From positions 1 to 10,346 of the forward strand of contig CAAFPB010000575.1 of NCBI GenBank assembly GCA_900764725.1: a stretch of DNA of 10,346 bases. Reading direction: 5' to 3'. The stretch is from an uncultured Catenibacterium sp. Its GTDB lineage: Bacteria; Bacillota_I; Bacilli_A; Erysipelotrichales; Coprobacillaceae. This document shows, in pieces, positions 5,386-10,346 of the stretch (its first letter is position 1; every line of letters starts with the position of its first letter). A model generated the notes under the pieces. The model worked only from the letters and a program-made list of their open reading frames with translations, was not told where the DNA came from and searched no databases. A program made the position numbers and the translations under genes.

Positions 5386-8037
5386 ATGGCTGATAAGAAA
5401 GTCGAAAAGAAAGTTGAAGAATGGACAGAAGAAAAGACTGATGCTTGCATTGATGAGTTAGTTAATAACGCATTAACAGCATTAGACGAATTCGAAGGTT
5501 ATGATCAGGAAACTGTTGACTACATCGTAGCAAAGATGTCAGTAGCTGGTCTTGACAAGCACGGTGTTCTTGCAGAAGCTGCAGTAAAAGAAACTGGCCG
5601 TGGTGTATTTGAAGACAAGGCTGTTAAGAACTTATTCGCTTGTGAATATGTTACTAACAACATGCGTCATACAAAGACTGTAGGTATTATTAATGAAGAT
5701 CCACTTACTGGTATCACTGAAATCGCTGAACCAGTTGGTGTTGTTTGTGGTATCGTTCCAGTAACAAACCCAACATCTACAGTTATCTTTAAGTCTTTAA
5801 TCGCTATTAAGACTAGAAACCCAATCATCTTCTCATTCCACCCAGGTGCTCATGACTGTTCAGTTATGGCTGCTAAGGTAATGTTAGAAGCTGCTGTAAA
5901 AGCTGGTGCTCCTAAGAACGTAATCCAGTGGTTACCAATGAAAACTATGTATGCAACTGGTGCATTAATGAATCATCCAGGTGTTGCTACTATCTTAGCT
6001 ACTGGTGGTAACGCAATGGTTAAGGCTGCTTACTCTTGTGGTAAACCTGCTTTAGGTGTAGGTGCTGGTAACGTTCCTGCATACGTAGAAAAGTCTGCTA
6101 AAATCAAAATGGCAGCAAACGATATTTATTTATCAAAATCATTCGATAATGGTATGATTTGTGCATCTGAACAGGTTGCTGTTGTAGACCACGAAATCTA
6201 TGATGAATTCAAGAAAGAATTCGGTCGTTATCATGTACATTTCTGTAATGCTGAAGAAAAGAAGAAACTTGAACAGTTCATGTTCGGTGTAACAGCATAC
6301 AGTGATAACGTAAATGAAGCTAGATTAAACAGCATCGTTCCAGGTAAGAACGCTACTTGGATCGCTGAACAGGCTGGTTTCAAAGTATCTGATGATATTC
6401 AGATCTTAGTTTGTGAAGTTAAGGAAATCGGTCCTAACGAACCAATGACTAGAGAAAAACTTTCTCCAGTATTAGGTATGATCAAAGCAAACTCTACTGA
6501 AGATGGTATTGAAAAGGCTGCACAGACTGTTGAATTCAACGGTTTAGGACATTCAGCTGCAATCCATACAACTAATCATGAAATTTCTAAAGCATTTGGT
6601 AAGAGAATCAAAGCTATCCGTATTATTGAAAATGCTCCATCTACATTCGGTGGTATCGGTTCAGTATACAACGCATTCTTACCTTCATTAACACTTGGTT
6701 GTGGTTCTTATGGTCATAACTCAGTATCAAACAACGTAAGTGCAATCAATTTATTAAATATTAAGAGAATAGGGAGACGTAACAACAATATGCAATGGGT
6801 TAAACTTCCTCCAAAGATTTATTTCGAAAGAAATTCAATCAGATATCTTAGAGATATGAAGGATATGAAGAAAGCAATGATCGTTACAGACAGAGGTATG
6901 TATGACCTTGGTTATGTAGCAAAGATCGAAGATGCTATCAGAAGAAGACGTAACAAAGTAGACGTTGACTTATTCATCGACGTTGAACCAGATCCATCTT
7001 TAGATATGACTCTTAAGGGTCTTGAAATCATGAAGAGCTTCCAGCCTGATACAATCATCGCTATCGGTGGTGGATCTTCAATGGATGCTGCTAAGGTTAT
7101 GTGGTTAATGTATGAACATCCAGAAGTTAACTTCGATGACATCAAGCAGAAATTCATGGATATCAGAAAGAGAGCATTCAAGTTCCCAGAACTTGGTAAG
7201 AAAGCTAAGTTAGTATGTATTCCAACTACTTCAGGTACAGGTTCAGAAGTAACTCCATTCGCAGTTATCACTGATACTAAGGAAAACAAGAAATATCCAT
7301 TAACTGACTACGCTTTAACTCCAACAATCGCAATTGTTGACCCTGAATTCGCTATGTCTATGCCACCAAGAATCGCTGCAGATACTGGTATCGACGTATT
7401 AACTCATGCTATTGAAGCATATGTTTCAATCTTAGCTTCTGACTTCACTGATGGTTGGGCTAAACAGGCTGTTAAGTTAGTATTCGAAAACCTTGAAAAG
7501 TCAGTACTTGAAGGTGATCCTGATGCTAGAATTAAGATGCATAACGCTGCATCAATCGCAGGTATGGCATTCGCTAACGCATTCTTAGGAATGAACCACT
7601 CATTAGCTCATAAGATCGGTGGAGAATGGCATATTCCTCATGGACGTACTAATGGTATGTTATTACCACATGTAATCAGATACAATGGTACAGTTCCAAC
7701 TAAGTTAAACATCTGGCCAAAGATCGAAGACTATAAGGCAGATAAGAAATATAGAGAATTAGCAGAATTAATCGGCTTACATCCAAAGACTGATGCAGAA
7801 GGTGTTGAAATGTTCGCACAGGCTGTTGAAAAGTTATGGGTAAAAGTTGGTGGTGCTTACAACGTTAAGTCACAGAACATCAGCAAAGCTGATTGGGAAG
7901 AATCAGTACATAGAATCGCTATGAACGCATACGAAGACCAGTGTACTCCTGCTAACCCAAGAATGCCTATGGTTAAAGACATGGAAGCTATCCTAGAAAC
8001 AATCTACGATTACGAATCTCCATTCGCTAAGAAATAA
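5386..8037 (+). CDS. adhE: Bifunctional acetaldehyde-CoA/alcohol dehydrogenase AdhE
   Basis: AdhE reduces acetyl-CoA to acetaldehyde and then ethanol, using two NADH, and restores NAD+ during fermentation; the family forms cytosolic spirosome filaments. The start at 5386 follows GGAGG (5373-5377) by 8 nt and gives 883 residues, close to the E. coli enzyme. An in-frame ATG at 5371 overlaps the binding site and was rejected. The N-terminal half is a CoA-acylating aldehyde dehydrogenase with catalytic C259 in DNGMICASEQ. The C-terminal half is an iron-dependent alcohol dehydrogenase with NAD-binding GGGSSMDAAK (from 561) and iron ligands D670, H674, H738 and H752 (DVLTH, NHSLAH, HIPHG). Both active sites look intact. 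Its smooth, repetitive codon use (CCA Pro, GGT Gly, GCT Ala) differs from the accessory genes on either side and suggests high expression. It is monocistronic, between its own promoter and terminator. Confidence 0.98.
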   Translation: MADKKVEKKVEEWTEEKTDACIDELVNNALTALDEFEGYDQETVDYIVAKMSVAGLDKHGVLAEAAVKETGRGVFEDKAVKNLFACEYVTNNMRHTKTVGIINEDPLTGITEIAEPVGVVCGIVPVTNPTSTVIFKSLIAIKTRNPIIFSFHPGAHDCSVMAAKVMLEAAVKAGAPKNVIQWLPMKTMYATGALMNHPGVATILATGGNAMVKAAYSCGKPALGVGAGNVPAYVEKSAKIKMAANDIYLSKSFDNGMICASEQVAVVDHEIYDEFKKEFGRYHVHFCNAEEKKKLEQFMFGVTAYSDNVNEARLNSIVPGKNATWIAEQAGFKVSDDIQILVCEVKEIGPNEPMTREKLSPVLGMIKANSTEDGIEKAAQTVEFNGLGHSAAIHTTNHEISKAFGKRIKAIRIIENAPSTFGGIGSVYNAFLPSLTLGCGSYGHNSVSNNVSAINLLNIKRIGRRNNNMQWVKLPPKIYFERNSIRYLRDMKDMKKAMIVTDRGMYDLGYVAKIEDAIRRRRNKVDVDLFIDVEPDPSLDMTLKGLEIMKSFQPDTIIAIGGGSSMDAAKVMWLMYEHPEVNFDDIKQKFMDIRKRAFKFPELGKKAKLVCIPTTSGTGSEVTPFAVITDTKENKKYPLTDYALTPTIAIVDPEFAMSMPPRIAADTGIDVLTHAIEAYVSILASDFTDGWAKQAVKLVFENLEKSVLEGDPDARIKMHNAASIAGMAFANAFLGMNHSLAHKIGGEWHIPHGRTNGMLLPHVIRYNGTVPTKLNIWPKIEDYKADKKYRELAELIGLHPKTDAEGVEMFAQAVEKLWVKVGGAYNVKSQNISKADWEESVHRIAMNAYEDQCTPANPRMPMVKDMEAILETIYDYESPFAKK

Positions 8038-8052
8038 TTCTTAAAACCATTT

Positions 8053-8083
8053 AGAGGAAAGCCTTACGGCTCTCCTCTTTTTT
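8053..8083 (+). terminator. Intrinsic terminator of adhE
   Basis: Arms 8053-8063 (AGAGGAAAGCC) and 8068-8078 (GGCTCTCCTCT) form an 11-bp stem with one A-C mismatch and a TTAC loop. A run of six T follows (8078-8083). It lies 15 bp past the adhE stop and separates that gene from the XRE operon. Confidence 0.9.
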
Positions 8084-8152
8084 GCACATAAAAAATAGAT
8101 TGACTTACTTGATCTATTCTATGAAATATATAATTAATTACTCTGTAAGGTA

Positions 8153-8275
8153 TTACGCATCATTAGTTCTATCAAATACATAATCGATATTCTTAACTAT
8201 ATCACGATATTTTTTCATCATTTCAAATAGAGGATCACTTCCTTAAGAAAGTAAACGATAGTAAACTCTTATCAT
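8153..8275 (-). pseudogene. Possible decayed end of a small minus-strand gene
   Basis: The 340-bp stretch between adhE and the XRE gene has no intact gene. On the minus strand one frame reads from ATG at 8275 through ten codons to a TAA, then continues coding-like (GSDPLFEMMKKYRDIVKNID, followed by YVFDRTNDA) to a TAA at 8155-8153. Two overlapping short frames begin just upstream. The hydrophilic composition resembles a genuine protein end broken by an in-frame stop. I do not recognise the family, and a chance ORF cannot be excluded. The sequence between this and the adhE terminator (8084-8152) shows nothing clear. Confidence 0.25.
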
Positions 8276-8310
8276 TCATCTTGCATCTTTCTCATAAGAG
8301 GAGATATATT

Positions 8311-8340
8311 CTTGTATAATCAATTCATTGATTATACAAG
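8311..8340. repeat. Perfect palindrome, 14-bp arms, upstream of the XRE operon
   Basis: CTTGTATAATCAAT (8311-8324) and its exact reverse complement ATTGATTATACAAG (8327-8340) flank a 2-bp centre. No T-run follows on either strand, so it is not an intrinsic terminator. Each arm contains TATAAT in opposite orientation (8315-8320 plus; 8336-8331 minus). It ends 26 bp before the -35 of the XRE promoter. An operator for the XRE protein or another dimeric regulator is the simplest reading; a recombination site is another. Confidence 0.75.
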
Positions 8341-8352
8341 AAAGGATAATAA

Positions 8353-8371
8353 TTCAACTAAAAAGGTTGAA
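8353..8371. promoter_or_regulatory. Candidate operator over the -35 of the XRE promoter
   Basis: TTCAAC (8353-8358) and GTTGAA (8366-8371) form a 6-bp inverted repeat with a 7-bp spacer. The right arm overlaps the -35 hexamer (8367-8372), where XRE-family autorepressors commonly bind. The short arms make this tentative. Confidence 0.35.
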
Positions 8372-8395
8372 ACAATAAGTGACATATGTTAAAAT
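8367..8395 (+). promoter_or_regulatory. Promoter of the XRE-ImmA operon
   Basis: TTGAAA (8367-8372) and TAAAAT (8390-8395), each 5 of 6 to consensus, are 17 bp apart, with TGT directly before the -10 as an extended element. Transcription would start near 8402. The first gene has GGAGG at 8413-8417 and its ATG at 8425, 7 nt later. Confidence 0.7.
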
Positions 8396-8424
8396 TATAA
8401 CTGTGCAAAGATGGAGGATGAAAG

Positions 8425-8781
8425 ATGAAAGGAAGATTAGCGAAGTTTTTAAGAAGATTAAGACTTGAAAACGATGAGTATTTAAAAGATATGGCTTCAA
8501 AGACAGGGGTATCAATTTCTTTTTTATCTGCTGTTGAAAATGAAACGAAAAAAATGACTGATTCATTGATAGAAAAAATAATTGAAAATTATCATTTAAC
8601 AAAAGAACAAGAAGAGGAATTACGAATAGCAAGTATGGAAGCCAATAAGGAGACAACTATATATTTAGATAAACTAAATAAAAGTCAGACAGAACTTACA
8701 TATCGATTTGCCCGTAGAATTGAAAATATCGATGATGATACACTATCAAAAATAAAGAAACTATTGGAGGAAAATAAATGA
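8425..8781 (+). CDS. XRE-family helix-turn-helix regulator
   Basis: A 118-residue cytosolic DNA-binding protein. An XRE/Cro-type HTH occupies about residues 5-58 (FLRRLRLENDEYLKDMASKT, then GVSISFLSAVE as the recognition part). A charged helical C-terminal half follows, probably for dimerisation. A strong GGAGG lies 7 nt before the ATG. Its TGA overlaps the next gene's ATG (ATGA), so the two are translationally coupled. In known pairs such as ImmR/ImmA of ICEBs1 the XRE protein represses the element and the linked peptidase cleaves it on a signal. The same relation is inferred here, with the inverted repeats at 8311-8340 and 8353-8371 as likely binding sites. Confidence 0.9.
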   Translation: MKGRLAKFLRRLRLENDEYLKDMASKTGVSISFLSAVENETKKMTDSLIEKIIENYHLTKEQEEELRIASMEANKETTIYLDKLNKSQTELTYRFARRIENIDDDTLSKIKKLLEENK

Positions 8782-9314
8782 TCGATCACATTGTAAAAGC
8801 TAGAAGCATGATGGATATAAGGGAAATTGTAAATACAATCAAAAAACACTGTGGTTTTTACGATCGCTTGCAATTTCCGATTATGTTTTTTTGGGAACAA
8901 ATAATTCCTAAAATTTTTCATGATTATAGATTTTTATATGTTGAAGACGATGAACTTAATGGTGTTGAAGCTTATACTGATCATAACTTGAAAATTGTGA
9001 AAGTTAAGACTAGTGTGTATTTAAAAGCATTAGAAGGATCCTCTAAAGATCTAATTACTATTGCTCATGAAATAGGACATTTATTCTTGCATGATGGTGA
9101 AGCTCTGGTTTTTGCTAGAACGAATGAAAGATTTCCTGCATACAAAAGTGCTGAATGGCAAGCAAATTACTTTGCAGCAGAAATGCTGATGGGATCTCAT
9201 TTAGTTATAGACATGTCAATTGATGAGATTGTAAATGCATGCAATGTATCTAAAAAAGCTGCGGAAATTCAACTTGAACATGCTATCTCAGAGAGAGAAA
9301 AAGGGCGTTTATAG
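8778..9314 (+). CDS. ImmA/IrrE-type zinc metallopeptidase
   Basis: A 178-residue soluble protein of the ImmA/IrrE (COG2856) family. The zinc-binding motif is H97-E98-I-G-H101 in IAHEIGHLFLH, with a probable third ligand E126 in SAEWQANYFAAEMLMG, the usual second signature. No signal peptide or membrane segment is seen. Relatives cleave XRE-type repressors to induce mobile elements or stress genes. The ATGA overlap with the XRE gene makes that repressor the likely substrate. GGAGG at 8766-8770 lies 7 nt upstream of the ATG, inside the XRE coding end. The TAG stop shares its last base with a GTG that opens the next frame. All catalytic residues are present. Confidence 0.92.
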   Translation: MIDHIVKARSMMDIREIVNTIKKHCGFYDRLQFPIMFFWEQIIPKIFHDYRFLYVEDDELNGVEAYTDHNLKIVKVKTSVYLKALEGSSKDLITIAHEIGHLFLHDGEALVFARTNERFPAYKSAEWQANYFAAEMLMGSHLVIDMSIDEIVNACNVSKKAAEIQLEHAISEREKGRL

Positions 9315-9514
9315 TGGCTTTCACAAATTTGGTTATTGCAGTAACTAGATTGAAAACAACCCCTTTGATTGAGGAGGTGATGAATTATGAGAATAAAAAA
9401 AGAATTCATTATTTGTTGCAGCAAATAATGAATTCATACTCGGAAATGTTTCCAAGAAATTACAAATGTATAATAACACTTCCGAGTAAGTTATGTCAAA
9501 GTGTATTTATATAG
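9314..9514 (+). CDS. Hypothetical ORF, up to 66 residues, spanning structured RNA
   Basis: The frame opens at GTG 9314, which shares a base with the ImmA stop. AAGGG (9301-9305) lies 8 nt upstream. It ends at TAG 9512-9514, where the binding site of the next gene begins. Internal ATGs at 9380 and 9428 could also start it. I do not recognise the protein; it shows no clear domain or membrane segment. Two long inverted repeats (9402-9435 and 9437-9488) lie inside it, and a stronger ribosome binding site (GGAGG, 9373-9377) is better placed for another frame (ATG 9387). The codons may therefore be incidental to a regulatory RNA, or the gene may be a remnant. Confidence 0.35.
   Translation: MAFTNLVIAVTRLKTTPLIEEVMNYENKKRIHYLLQQIMNSYSEMFPRNYKCIITLPSKLCQSVFI
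9387..9428 (+). CDS. 13-codon mini-ORF with strong ribosome binding site (possible leader peptide)
   Basis: MRIKKEFIICCSK is preceded by GGAGG at 9373-9377 with 9-nt spacing, the best initiation signal between ImmA and the DUF4417 gene. Codons 6 to 13 and the TAA lie within the inverted repeat 9402-9435, so a translating ribosome would melt that hairpin. The TAA overlaps by one base an ATG (9428) in the 66-codon frame. This fits a leader peptide or a coupling device, but a short ORF can arise by chance and no homolog is known to me. Confidence 0.35.
   Translation: MRIKKEFIICCSK
9402..9435 (+). repeat. Perfect inverted repeat, 14-bp arms, 6-nt loop
   Basis: GAATTCATTATTTG (9402-9415) pairs exactly with CAAATAATGAATTC (9422-9435) around TTGCAG. 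In RNA a U-G pair would reduce the loop to UGCA. No T-run follows, so it is not an intrinsic terminator. It sits within the operon between the ImmA and DUF4417 genes and covers most of a 13-codon ORF. Confidence 0.8.
9437..9488 (+). repeat. Second inverted repeat with competing hairpin
   Basis: TACTCGGAA (9437-9445) pairs with TTCCGAGTA (9480-9488) across 34 nt. A competing local hairpin, GGAAA-TG-TTTCC (9442-9453), uses part of the left arm, so the two are mutually exclusive. The element lies 26-77 nt upstream of the DUF4417 ribosome binding site (9514-9518). Alternative pairing of this kind is typical of attenuators and translational switches; function is inferred. Confidence 0.6.
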
Positions 9515-9528
9515 GAGGTGTTTATAGC

Positions 9529-10180
9529 ATGAAGAAATTAATATACGATGATGATTTTAACAATTTTTTAGTGGAAGGAGCTACTTTTATTGGAGAAGCA
9601 GGTATTCCAGTGTTACAAAATATGAATAACCTTCAAGTGCCAAAAGAATTGGTTCCATTTACTAAATCAAGAAAGAACATTGACAGAAACAAATATGTTC
9701 ATTTTTATGTGCATGATAAATATTTTAAAAGTATATTAACTCATCCTGAGAAATACGTTGAGTTATTTAAGACATATGATGGGATAATTTCACCAGATCC
9801 AACTATGTTTATTGATAATTCTAAATGTTTATTAGAAACTAGCACATATATGAATCGAGCAATTGCTTTTTTTCTTTGCTAAGAAAGGTATTCCTGTAAT
9901 ACCAAATGTTAGATGGACAAATGAAAAAAGCTATGAATTTTGTTTTTTAGGCATACCAAAGAGGTATATAGTATCTGTTAGTACGCACGGATGTTGTAAG
10001 TCCAAACAGCAAAAAGAAAATTTTAAAAATGGGTTATCTAAAATGATAGAAGTCTTGGAACCTACTGATGTTATAGTTCATGGGTGCATGCCAAACTCAA
10101 TATTTAAAGAATTTGAAGGTCTTACAAAATTTCACAGATTTCCTAGTGAATTTGAAATGACTCATATGAAAGAGGTTTAA
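9529..10180 (+). pseudogene. DUF4417-family protein gene, split by a +1 frameshift
   Basis: The first frame starts at ATG 9529 (GGAGG at 9514-9518, 10-nt spacing) and reads 117 residues to TAA at 9880-9882. The continuation lies one frame over and runs to TAA at 10180. Both halves match one DUF4417 protein as I recall the family: VPVLQNMN-like start, HFYVHDKYFKSILTHPEKY, DGIISPDPTMFID, then IPVIPNVRWTNEKSYEFCF, GIPK, VSVSTHGC and a C-terminal half. Removing one T from the T7 run at 9867-9873 joins them as ...NRAIAFFFAKKGIPV... into about 216 residues, a normal length. DUF4417 has no known function to me and occurs in accessory regions of Bacillota. The break may be a mutation, a sequencing error in the homopolymer, or slippage or programmed shifting. 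An alternative in-frame ATG at 9493 lies upstream of the binding site and is less likely. Confidence 0.75.
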
Positions 10181-10183
10181 CAT

Positions 10184-10291
10184 ATGGGTGTTACTTATAA
10201 GGGTGGAGTGCAAAGTTATCACGGTATTACTGATAATCTTACTGGTCTTAAAAGTTCGTTTAAATATAATAATGGATTTAATTACCCATAA
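10184..10291 (+). CDS. 35-residue small protein, last visible cistron of the operon
   Basis: ATG 10184 follows AGAGGT (10171-10176) by 7 nt and the DUF4417 stop by 3 nt, as in a coupled operon. It encodes a polar peptide (MGVTYKGGVQSYHGITDNL, continuing TGLKSSFKYNNGFNYP). The SYHGITDNL...NNG pattern looks like the N-terminus of a longer protein family, so the TAA at 10289-10291 may mark a truncation; this is an impression only. No domain, signal peptide or membrane segment is visible. The remaining 55 bp to the window edge show no further start with a ribosome binding site. Confidence 0.5.
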   Translation: MGVTYKGGVQSYHGITDNLTGLKSSFKYNNGFNYP

Positions 10292-10346
10292 TCAACAGGT
10301 GAATCCAATTAATGAAATTATTTTTATACATAAATGCCAAGAAAAT

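Noticed and set aside
6912..7289. 125-codon minus-strand frame inside adhE
   Set aside because: It is a shadow of the adhE codons, with no ribosome binding site and no plausible protein.
8100..8134. TTGACT ... TATAAT as a promoter after adhE
   Set aside because: The 23-bp spacing is too long and no gene follows.
8311..8340. Palindrome as an intrinsic terminator
   Set aside because: The arms are AT-rich and no T-run follows on either strand.
8354..8921. Minus-strand frames opposite the XRE and ImmA genes
   Set aside because: They overlap well-supported genes and their own promoter; hydrophobic, phenylalanine-rich composition is a shadow of AT-rich coding DNA.
9493..9528. ATG at 9493 as the DUF4417 start
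   Set aside because: The ribosome binding site at 9514-9518 lies downstream of it and serves ATG 9529; no site precedes 9493.
10272..10346. Open frame from ATG 10272 to the window edge
   Set aside because: It has no ribosome binding site, starts inside the 35-residue gene and may simply be open by chance over 25 codons.
1..10346. CRISPR arrays, tRNA or rRNA genes, insertion sequences
   Set aside because: No spaced repeat arrays, tRNA-like cloverleaf, rRNA sequence or transposase frame was seen on either strand.

Overview
The window is AT-rich, low-GC Gram-positive (Bacillota) DNA. Genes have GGAGG-type Shine-Dalgarno sequences and sigma-A-like promoters, and a bifunctional AdhE sits under sites resembling Rex and CcpA operators. 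A fermentative gut anaerobe, perhaps of the Erysipelotrichia, would fit, but nothing in the sequence fixes the genus. The chromosomal gene adhE lies between two accessory segments.

Left segment (1-5139): a type I restriction-modification locus. It holds the 3' end of a tyrosine recombinase (1-360), an hsdS specificity gene (440-1516) with no recognisable ribosome binding site and an odd C-terminus, and hsdR (TTG start at 1798, end 5139). A complete minus-strand gene for a 43-residue protein (1541-1672), with its own extended -10 promoter, ribosome binding site and terminator, lies between hsdS and hsdR. hsdM is not in the window and probably lies upstream of the recombinase. A recombinase beside hsdS is the usual layout of phase-variable type I systems, in which inversion swaps target-recognition domains.

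Middle (5140-8083): adhE (5386-8037) has two cre-like sites, a near-consensus Rex operator, a -35/-10 promoter with 17-bp spacing, and a strong terminator. It looks like an ordinary, highly expressed, redox- and carbon-regulated fermentation gene.

Right segment (8084-10346): a probable five-cistron operon behind a good extended -10 promoter (8367-8395). The order is an XRE-type regulator, an ImmA/IrrE-type zinc peptidase (ATGA overlap), a short ORF region rich in RNA structure, a DUF4417-family gene broken by a +1 frameshift at a T7 run, and a 35-residue small protein. Upstream is a perfect 14-bp-arm palindrome (8311-8340) and what may be the decayed end of a minus-strand gene. XRE plus ImmA pairs control integrative elements and related accessory modules, so this is probably a mobile-element remnant or a small stress or defence cassette with an undescribed effector. 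The structured leader with a 13-codon ORF, and the DUF4417 frameshift, are its least explained parts.
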